DNA from: Candidatus Magnetocorallium paracelense
GTDB taxonomy: Bacteria; Nitrospirota; Thermodesulfovibrionia; Thermodesulfovibrionales; Magnetobacteriaceae
DNA: 44,871 bases
Direction: 5' to 3'
NCBI GenBank assembly: GCA_029001845.1
Contig: JAREWP010000040.1
Span: 1 to 44,871 of the forward strand
Below the pieces are notes generated by a model, which did no database searches, had not been told where the DNA came from, and saw only the letters and a list, made by a program, of their open reading frames with translations. Shown in pieces: positions 1 through 6,192 of this stretch. Both the position numbers and the translations under genes were made by a program. Within the stretch, counting starts at the first letter, position 1, and every line of letters starts with the position of its first letter.

Positions 1-327
1 GGGGGAGAGATACTCCATACACTGACCGCGGATGTGGAGACAGGGGCGGATATGCAGGCAATGACAGAGGAGATTATTGCCGGGCTGCAGGAGCTTTCCC
101 TGAGTGACAAAGAGGAAAAAGAGGCCGATAAGGCGGTGAAGTATCTGGAAAAGGTGCTTGACAGGGGAAATGATAAAGAGAAGAATGTCAAAAAGAACAT
201 AAAAGACATCATAAAGGCGATAAACCGTATCATAGCCATAACAGAGGTCGATACGAAAGCGCTGCGCCTGAAAGCCGATGATCTCCTCATGGCCCAGGAG
301 GCTCTCTTTTATCTCTTCGATTTGTAA
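1..327 (+). CDS. Unknown protein, C-terminal part (5' end outside window)
   Basis: The reading frame is open from base 1 to a TAA stop at 325-327, so this is probably the C-terminal part of a gene that starts before the window. A GTG at position 34 could also start a 97-residue protein, but I see no convincing ribosome binding site before it. The visible part is highly charged, rich in Lys, Glu and Asp, and predicted to be almost entirely alpha-helical, with no Cys and no membrane segment. I do not recognise a family. A repeat end follows directly after the stop, and the next gene runs convergently. Confidence 0.5.
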   Translation, partial: GGEILHTLTADVETGADMQAMTEEIIAGLQELSLSDKEEKEADKAVKYLEKVLDRGNDKEKNVKKNIKDIIKAINRIIAITEVDTKALRLKADDLLMAQEALFYLFDL

Positions 328-334
328 GGGGGAA

Positions 335-360
335 TAAAAAAACAGCAGTCAGCTTTCAGC
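335..360. repeat. Solo terminal repeat of the AACAGC MITE-like family
   Basis: This short stretch matches the outer end of the repeat family found in full at 26444-26592, 30788-30939 and 37276-37437 (an A-run, then AACAGCAGTCAGCTTTCAGC). Only one end is present. It contains the stop codon (TCA on the plus strand, 356-358) of the minus-strand pyruvate-kinase-like gene. The last residues of that protein may therefore be encoded at the edge of a repeat remnant. Confidence 0.6.
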
Positions 361-1393
361 GAATGTGTTTTGAATTGTTCCCTTTCATCCTCGACAATGC
401 CTCGTTTATCAGGGCGTTGATGGTGCGAACGGCATTAACCGGATCTACGCCTACAGCCGTTTCGTCTGACAGTATAAAGCCGTTTACGCCCTGTTCCACG
501 GCAGTTACTATATCCGTCAATTCGGCTCTGTAAGGGGTATGTCTGTGGACCAGAGAGAAGAGCAACTCGCCGGCCAAAAGGAGAGGTTTTTTTTGACCTT
601 TGGCTTCAGCAACAATGTGTCTTTGTGCGTAAGGCAGTTCGGGCAGGGGGATTTCAGTACCCAGGTCACCCCTGGCAATACATATGCCGTCGGACTCTGC
701 GACAATCTCTCCTATATGATTGACTGCCGAAAGAAGTTCGACTTTGGCGATAATCGGTATTTCCCTGTAAAGCTCTTTTAAGGTGTTTCGCAGAAATCGG
801 ATGTCTTGCGCCGTTTCTACATAGGATAAATAAACATGGTCAATAACGTTTTCCGGAAAAGAGTTGATGTCTTCATAATCCTTCTCAGTCAGAGGCGGGA
901 TATTTGTCGAATGTCCGGGTATGTTCACTCCGCTTCTTTCAGGCAGTTCTCCCCCTTTTTCGACAACACATACAACCTCGCTTTGTAATGTTTCCTTCAC
1001 CTCTAAAACAAGCGCGCCGTCGTCAAGAAGAATGGTTGTCCCCTCTTTTATGGAAGAGGACATATCGGGATAATTGACAGAGGCTCGATCGTAACTGCCT
1101 AAAAATTCCTGTTCCGACGGAATCAGGCGGAAGTCAGCTCCCCTTTGAAGAATAATCTTACCATCGGGAAAGGGGCCTGTTCTCAGTTTTCTGCCTCTGA
1201 TATCAGTGCCTATCTTTATACTCGGAGAGGTTTCACGTATAAGATTTATCGACTCGGCAAGGTCGCTCTCCTTAATGTGAGAGAGATTTAGTCTTACTGC
1301 ACTAACACCGGTATCAAGCAGTTCCTTTAATACCTTTCGATCCTTACAGGAAGGCCCCTGTGTAATATGTATATCCATTGAATGTTCAGCCAT
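356..1393 (-). CDS. Pyruvate-kinase-like protein lacking the C-terminal domain
   Basis: The protein resembles the A and B domains of pyruvate kinase, which makes pyruvate and ATP from phosphoenolpyruvate and ADP. Recognisable motifs (numbered from an alternative TTG start at 1408) are VRLNLSH (38-44), a Lys-Val-Glu near 222-224 matching the catalytic Lys region, ARGDLGTEIP (245-254) and LSDETAVG (313-320). It stops near residue 345, whereas typical enzymes run to about 470, so the regulatory C-terminal domain is absent. The usual TQMLESM segment reads AGELLFS and the DTKGPEIRTG segment reads TDIRGRKLRTG, so activity is uncertain. The ATG at 1393 is chosen because GAGG lies 9 bases upstream. 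It overlaps the antitoxin gene stop by 8 bases, implying translational coupling. Confidence 0.75.
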   Translation of the reverse strand: MAEHSMDIHITQGPSCKDRKVLKELLDTGVSAVRLNLSHIKESDLAESINLIRETSPSIKIGTDIRGRKLRTGPFPDGKIILQRGADFRLIPSEQEFLGSYDRASVNYPDMSSSIKEGTTILLDDGALVLEVKETLQSEVVCVVEKGGELPERSGVNIPGHSTNIPPLTEKDYEDINSFPENVIDHVYLSYVETAQDIRFLRNTLKELYREIPIIAKVELLSAVNHIGEIVAESDGICIARGDLGTEIPLPELPYAQRHIVAEAKGQKKPLLLAGELLFSLVHRHTPYRAELTDIVTAVEQGVNGFILSDETAVGVDPVNAVRTINALINEALSRMKGNNSKHIR

Positions 1394-1676
1394 TTTTAAA
1401 AACCTCAAATCCTTCTAAATAATCGTCATAATCTATAGGTGACTCTATCCCGAATTCAGCCAATAAATCTATCGTCTCACTCAAAGACAGCTCAAGTTTA
1501 GACGAAAGAACTCCAATGGAAATTTTACCTTTTCTGTAAATATCGATCATCAAAAATCTCCATCCATATTCGATTAATTCCCTGGCTACAGTAGATTTTT
1601 CTTTATGCTCTACAGTGGAGAGTTCATTGATCCTGTTCATTTCCTTCTCTTTAAGCCTTAAACTTATTACACTCAT
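1386..1676 (-). CDS. UPF0175-family protein, probable antitoxin of PIN toxin
   Basis: This 96-residue protein has an N-terminal beta-strand/helix resembling a ribbon-helix-helix DNA-binding start (MSVISLRLKEKEMNRI). It is followed by the helical region typical of UPF0175 proteins (ARELIEYGWRFLMIDIYRKG, then SLSETIDLLAEFGI). UPF0175 genes commonly pair with PIN-domain (DUF3368) genes and are thought to be antitoxins. Here the start overlaps the PIN gene stop in a TAATG arrangement. The unusual point is order: the toxin-like gene comes first and the antitoxin-like gene second. Its 3' end overlaps the pyruvate-kinase-like gene. The family assignment is by motif reading. Confidence 0.75.
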   Translation of the reverse strand: MSVISLRLKEKEMNRINELSTVEHKEKSTVARELIEYGWRFLMIDIYRKGKISIGVLSSKLELSLSETIDLLAEFGIESPIDYDDYLEGFEVFKNG

Positions 1677-2170
1677 TATACACCTCTTTCTAATTTGTCC
1701 CTTGCATGTTCAATGATTTTTTGTTTATATCTACCATAATAAGAGAGCTTTTCAAGCTTTGCAAAAGCAATTTCATTGTTTATGATTCCATTATCATGTA
1801 AGGTAATAAGAAGGTGAATAGCAGTAGTAAATGGATGATTTAATACTTTACATGCTTTGATTGCCTGCAAATCGTCAACAGCTATGGGAATACCTCTTTC
1901 AATTGCCAGGGTTATCGCTTCAGCTTCCACGGCATGAAGCTTAAAATCGTCACGTAGTTTGTTGAGGATCTTCTTTCCTTTTACTCTTTCTACAGTGATG
2001 CTGTTTTCATTTAATAAAGATACAATATGCCTGGCGTCTAACCAATTCTTTCTAGTAGATTCATCCTTTACAGCTTCGGGTATTAATATATGAATATGTT
2101 TTACAACTTTCCCGATTATCTCTATTTTAGACAATAAGATTAATGTCGATGAATCAAATATAATGTCCAT
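1676..2170 (-). CDS. PIN-domain (DUF3368-like) putative ribonuclease toxin
   Basis: This 164-residue protein begins with the PIN-domain signature MDIIFDSSTLILLSK. The acidic residues expected for a metal-binding RNase site are present: D6, E32, E82/E84 and D99/D100 (in IAVDDLQAI). This pattern fits the DUF3368 subgroup of VapC-like proteins, which would cleave RNA when not held by a partner. The partner is most likely the UPF0175 gene directly downstream. The ATG at 2170 has no ribosome binding site. A promoter-like -35/-10 pair ends just before it, so the transcript may be leaderless or nearly so. Confidence 0.75.
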   Translation of the reverse strand: MDIIFDSSTLILLSKIEIIGKVVKHIHILIPEAVKDESTRKNWLDARHIVSLLNENSITVERVKGKKILNKLRDDFKLHAVEAEAITLAIERGIPIAVDDLQAIKACKVLNHPFTTAIHLLITLHDNGIINNEIAFAKLEKLSYYGRYKQKIIEHARDKLERGV

Positions 2171-2208
2171 ATGTATTCATTGTACTACATCTGTAATACA
2201 TATCGCAA
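2171..2208 (-). promoter_or_regulatory. Putative promoter and operator of the PIN/UPF0175 operon
   Basis: On the minus strand, TTGCGA (2208-2203) and TACAAT (2184-2179) lie 18 bases apart and fit -35 and -10 boxes. A start point about 7 bases downstream would fall at about 2172, next to the toxin ATG at 2170. An inverted repeat, ATGTATT (2171-2177) and AATACAT (2195-2201), covers the -10 box, as expected for an operator of a self-repressing toxin-antitoxin pair. The divergent molybdoenzyme gene starts about 70 bases away. Confidence 0.4.
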
Positions 2209-2278
2209 GGTTTTATACAAATTTGATACAATAAATGACTGCTCAGATATCAATTACCGGAAAAGAAGCTATACAGAC

Positions 2279-4360
2279 ATGAAAAAAGACAGAGTATTTT
2301 CCATATGCGGGATGTGTACAGGGCGGTGTCCTGTTGAAGTAGAGGTCGAAGGCGGAAGGGTGAAGCTTATTCGCGGAAACAGGCATTACTCAGGTTCCGG
2401 GAAGATTTGTGCAAGAGGGGCGGCAGGGGTCTCTTTTCTTTATGACAGGGAGCGTCCTCAATATCCGATGCTTAGAAACGGCGCAAGGGGTTCAGGCAGT
2501 TGGAAAAAGATAAGCTGGGATGAGGCTCTGGATTTTGTGTCCGGGAAACTCAGTTCAGCAATAGAAAGGAATGGGGCAAAAACTGTCGCATTAAGCGACA
2601 GAGGTGGCCCGACAACGGATTTTCAAAAAGCTTTTATCAGAGCCCTAGGGTCTCCCAACTATTTCAACCACCATGCAACCTGTTCGAACAGCGTTCACAA
2701 CGCCCATATGTCAATAGCAGGACTGGCTCGAAACCAGGTAGGTTATGACTATATAAATTCTAAATACCTGGTCCTCTACGGCCGCAATCTCTTCGAATCT
2801 CTTGTTGTAGGAGAAGTCAATGATGTATTGGACATGATCGAATCGGGAGGCAGGGTTGTCTATATCGATCCCAGATGGACATATACGGCGTCAAAAGCCT
2901 CGGAGTCTTATATAATCAGACCGGGATCGGATTATGCGTTTAATCTTGCATTAATTCATGTGATTTTACAAAAGAGGCTCTACAATGAGGAATTTGTAAC
3001 CGAAAATGTAATCGGCCTGGAAAAATTGAGGGAGTTTGTATCAGCCTGCACTCCTGAATGGGCCGAGAAGGAAACAGGAATATCTGAAGGAGTTATAAAA
3101 AAAATCGCCTTCGAATCGGCTGAGGCAAGCCCGGCCGTCATCTTTCATCCGGGATGGATGACGGCATGGGGAAGTGATGATTTTTACCTCAGAAGATCGA
3201 TATATACCTTAAACGCCCTGATGGGCTCTTATGAGGCCAAAGGCGGATTGTTTATTAATAAAACACCTAAAGATTTGGGGGTGAATGTTAAGTCGCTCCT
3301 TTCTTCCGTACCGGAGATCAGGGAAGAGAGATTCGACGGTGCAGGAACGAAATTCCCGCACTTGGGACCTCAGTGGGGACTGGGCCAGATGCTGCCTGAC
3401 GCTATAGAGAGCGAGAGTCCGTATCCGATAAGGGCCTATATTGCAATGAGACATGATCCTCTGGCCTCCATGCCGGATCCCGACAGATTCAGGAAGGCCC
3501 TGTCAAAGCTGGATTTGCTCGTATCGATAGATGTGAATTACAGTGAAACGGCCTGGTTTTCCGATATAATTCTGCCGGAATCAACTTTTCTTGAAAGAAC
3601 GGATCATGTTATAGCACGGAACGGATTGAATCCGAAACTGATTGTACGTAAAAAAGCGGTGGACCCCGTATTCGATACAAAGGCAAGGTCATTTATATTT
3701 ACATCTCTGGCCCGAAGACTGGGGATTGGCAAATTCTTTCCTTACGAATCGATAGAGGAATATATAGAGCAGCAATTGTCGGATACTGATTTTACTTTAG
3801 AAGATTTCAATGAAAAGGGATTTGTCGAACTCAGTGACAAACCTTTGTGGAGAAAGAGGAAAGAGGGGCTTCAATTTAAGACTCCCTCCGGTAAACTCGA
3901 ATTGTATTCCGAAAGGCCGGAGAAAAAAAGTATACCATCTTTTATAAAATACAATCCTCCCCCTCTGCCTGAACCGGGGAGCTTCCGCCTCCTGACCGGT
4001 AAAAAGGCTGTACACACCCAGGGAAGGACGACTTTAAATAACGCCGTTCTCAATGAATTGGCATCTGACAACTATCTTTGGATAAACAGACCGGCAGCCC
4101 TGAACATGGGTATAACAGAAGGGGAAGAGGTGGAGATATCCGGTGGAGGGAATACTTTTACTATGAAGGTCAGACTAACGGACCATATTCATCGGGAAGC
4201 TGTTTTTATGTTACACGGATTCGGAGATTCCGTACCCCTGCGCAGTCGATCTTATAACAAAGGCGTAAGTGATGTGAAATTGCAAAGCGGTCTTCTCAAG
4301 GCGTCGGTTGGCGGCAACTGCCCGTTGACAGAGTGTGAAGTTAAGATTAGGAAGATTTGA
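2279..4360 (+). CDS. Molybdopterin oxidoreductase catalytic subunit (Psr/Phs-like, soluble)
   Basis: This 693-residue protein belongs to the DMSO-reductase superfamily, which uses a molybdenum bis-pterin cofactor. Counting from the ATG at 2279, an N-terminal [4Fe-4S] motif is visible at C10, C13, C17 and C44 (SICGMCTGRCPVEV). A Cys in HATCSNS (C135) sits where polysulfide and thiosulfate reductases place the Cys ligand to Mo. The C-terminal part shows the molydopterin-dinucleotide-binding region (LTGKKAVHTQGRTT). There is no twin-arginine signal, so it should stay in the cytoplasm, unlike classical PhsA/PsrA. The frame is open upstream to 2171, but the extra 36 residues look non-conserved. 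The gene ends in a TGATG overlap with its electron-transfer subunit. The substrate cannot be told from sequence. Confidence 0.85.
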   Translation: MKKDRVFSICGMCTGRCPVEVEVEGGRVKLIRGNRHYSGSGKICARGAAGVSFLYDRERPQYPMLRNGARGSGSWKKISWDEALDFVSGKLSSAIERNGAKTVALSDRGGPTTDFQKAFIRALGSPNYFNHHATCSNSVHNAHMSIAGLARNQVGYDYINSKYLVLYGRNLFESLVVGEVNDVLDMIESGGRVVYIDPRWTYTASKASESYIIRPGSDYAFNLALIHVILQKRLYNEEFVTENVIGLEKLREFVSACTPEWAEKETGISEGVIKKIAFESAEASPAVIFHPGWMTAWGSDDFYLRRSIYTLNALMGSYEAKGGLFINKTPKDLGVNVKSLLSSVPEIREERFDGAGTKFPHLGPQWGLGQMLPDAIESESPYPIRAYIAMRHDPLASMPDPDRFRKALSKLDLLVSIDVNYSETAWFSDIILPESTFLERTDHVIARNGLNPKLIVRKKAVDPVFDTKARSFIFTSLARRLGIGKFFPYESIEEYIEQQLSDTDFTLEDFNEKGFVELSDKPLWRKRKEGLQFKTPSGKLELYSERPEKKSIPSFIKYNPPPLPEPGSFRLLTGKKAVHTQGRTTLNNAVLNELASDNYLWINRPAALNMGITEGEEVEISGGGNTFTMKVRLTDHIHREAVFMLHGFGDSVPLRSRSYNKGVSDVKLQSGLLKASVGGNCPLTECEVKIRKI

Positions 4361-4794
4361 TGTTCATAAAACTTAATCGAAAACGGTGCATAGGGTGTCA
4401 CGCATGTGAAGTGCTTTGTAAAATCGAAAAGGGACTGCGTCCGGATCTTTATCTGTGCAAAATCAGATCATCTAAGAAAAGGGATGAAAGGGGGGATTTG
4501 AAAATAGCATTCAGCTATGAAAACTGTACTCACTGTAAACGATTAAGTTGTGTTTCCTCCTGTAAATCCGGTGCTGTCAAAAAGAAAGATGAGGATAACA
4601 TTGTTTATCTTGATTATGGTTTATGTAACAGTTGCGGAGAGTGTCTCGATGCCTGTAAAAGAGGGATAAGGTGGGACAGTAAAGAGAGAAAACCTCTTAA
4701 ATGCGACCTCTGCATGGAAAGGATCGATAACAATCTCCTGCCGGTCTGTGTAGATGGCTGTTGTACATCGGCTCTTACCCTTGTCAGAGGATAG
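4360..4794 (+). CDS. Four-cluster ferredoxin subunit of the molybdoenzyme
   Basis: This 144-residue protein carries four Cys groups fitting four [4Fe-4S] clusters: CIGCHACEVLC, CTHCKRLSCVSSC, CNSCGECLDAC, and CDLC followed later by CVDGC. This is the layout of DmsB/PhsB/PsrB-type electron-transfer subunits. The ATG overlaps the stop of the catalytic subunit by one base, so the two are surely co-translated. No membrane-anchor (C) gene follows; the next gene is convergent. The pair is therefore probably a soluble reductase or oxidase that exchanges electrons with a cytoplasmic carrier. At about 145 residues it is shorter than most PhsB/DmsB proteins, which are about 190-205. Confidence 0.85.
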   Translation: MFIKLNRKRCIGCHACEVLCKIEKGLRPDLYLCKIRSSKKRDERGDLKIAFSYENCTHCKRLSCVSSCKSGAVKKKDEDNIVYLDYGLCNSCGECLDACKRGIRWDSKERKPLKCDLCMERIDNNLLPVCVDGCCTSALTLVRG

Positions 4795-4804
4795 GAGTAT
4801 TTTC

Positions 4805-4840
4805 AGATAATCAAGAGGCATCATAATCTCTCGATTATCT
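4805..4840. terminator. Hairpin between convergent genes, possible two-way terminator
   Basis: AGATAATC (4805-4812) pairs perfectly with GATTATCT (4833-4840). AGAG and CTCT extend the stem after one mismatch, leaving a loop of about 10 bases. It lies across the 26-base gap between the ferredoxin gene and the tilS stop codon. It has no clear T-run on either side, so intrinsic termination is only possible, not certain. Confidence 0.35.
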
Positions 4841-6185
4841 CCAGTCTTACACAAACATCCGTGCTGTCTGTTACCTTAAACCTATCGTCTGCTCTGAATC
4901 CGGCGATCCATACAATATCGCCTTGAGAAAGCAGAATCGGAACCCTGTCCCTTTCGTCTTTGGGGACTTTTTCGTCAACAAAGAAATCCTGTAGTTTTTT
5001 TCTTCTGCCGAAACCGAGAGGATAAAAATGATCTCCACTCTTTCTTCCTCGAATTTTCAACGTCTTGTTAAGTTTTTCGGCATCAAGGCAGACAGAGGTT
5101 TTTGAGTCATCTTTAGAACATTTCTCGATTATTTCGGTTTTAATGACACTGCCTGTCTCTTTTAGAAGCAACTCTCCCGGTATATCCAATTCATATTCTC
5201 CAATTTTAACCGGAGGTTCACAGGTTATAATAAGAGTGGAATACCCTTTAATGACCCGTATTTCATCGGGCAGGTAAACCCTTGCCCCTGAAAGGCCGTT
5301 TTTTATTAAAAGCATTATATCCTCGATATGACCACGTCCGATGCCGTGCAACGAATCCACCGAATCCACGGCTCGCCTCAAAAGCCTTCTGAGAATAACT
5401 TTATCCATATATTGAAGGGGAGACAAAAAAAGTTCGATTCGATTCTCACCTTTTCTGCTAATAAGTTTCATCAGTTTTTTTGAGACTTCCATCTCTATAT
5501 AATTATTTTCCTCCCTCATAATCGCGGCAGTATTTGAAAGTGCGTCCGTAATGGAAGGGTTATAATGTTTAAGTACGGGGATGAGGGAGTTTCTTACTCT
5601 GTTTCTTATATATTTCATATTGTTGTTGGAAGAATCGATTATATAATCCACTCTCTGTTCTTCAAGATATTCCTCTATCTCTTCACGACTCGCTTCTATC
5701 AACGGTCTTATGATCGCGTCCCTCACAGGCGGAATTCCCGAAAGCCCGGTCGGGCCCGAGCCTCGCAGAAAATTCATTAAAAGGGTTTCTGCATTGTCGT
5801 TTTTGTTGTGGGCAATTGCTATTTTATCTGCACCGACCTCGTCTGCTCTTTCATGAAATTTTTTGTATCTCTCCTCTCTTGCAACAGACTGCCTGTTACC
5901 TGACATGAGATCGAGTGAGGCGATCTTCTTTACGGAAAAAGGAATGTTTAATGTGTTACACAAAAGGGAGCAGAAATCGATTTCTGAGGTTATTTCGTCA
6001 GGTCTGAGGCCGTGGTCAACATAAAGGGCATGTAGAGTTATGTCCAGATCGAGGTTACAAAGGAGATGTGTCAGACATACGGAATCCGGCCCGCCCGACA
6101 GGCCGACAATAACGGATTCACCGCCTTTTAACATATTATAATAGTAAATGGAGGTTTTTATTCTTTCTGTAAAAGAGAGAGGCAT
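4821..6185 (-). CDS. tilS: tRNA(Ile)-lysidine synthase TilS
   Basis: TilS attaches lysine to C34 of tRNA-Ile2 (anticodon CAU), using ATP, so that it reads AUA codons. The PP-loop ATPase motif GLSGGPDSVCL lies near the N-terminus, followed by the N-type synthase fold (AIAHNKNDNAETLLMNFLRG, GLSGIPPVR). The C-terminal TilS domain is recognisable (LKIRGRKSGDHFYPLGFG, KKLQDFFVDEKVP). The length, about 454 residues, is normal. I choose the ATG at 6185, 7 bases after the stop of the upstream fusion gene. A GTG at 6239 would add 18 residues and overlap that gene, and looks less likely. The gene probably forms an operon with the upstream AckA-PduL fusion. Confidence 0.92.
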   Translation of the reverse strand: MPLSFTERIKTSIYYYNMLKGGESVIVGLSGGPDSVCLTHLLCNLDLDITLHALYVDHGLRPDEITSEIDFCSLLCNTLNIPFSVKKIASLDLMSGNRQSVAREERYKKFHERADEVGADKIAIAHNKNDNAETLLMNFLRGSGPTGLSGIPPVRDAIIRPLIEASREEIEEYLEEQRVDYIIDSSNNNMKYIRNRVRNSLIPVLKHYNPSITDALSNTAAIMREENNYIEMEVSKKLMKLISRKGENRIELFLSPLQYMDKVILRRLLRRAVDSVDSLHGIGRGHIEDIMLLIKNGLSGARVYLPDEIRVIKGYSTLIITCEPPVKIGEYELDIPGELLLKETGSVIKTEIIEKCSKDDSKTSVCLDAEKLNKTLKIRGRKSGDHFYPLGFGRRKKLQDFFVDEKVPKDERDRVPILLSQGDIVWIAGFRADDRFKVTDSTDVCVRLEIIERL

Positions 6186-6192
6186 GTGATCG

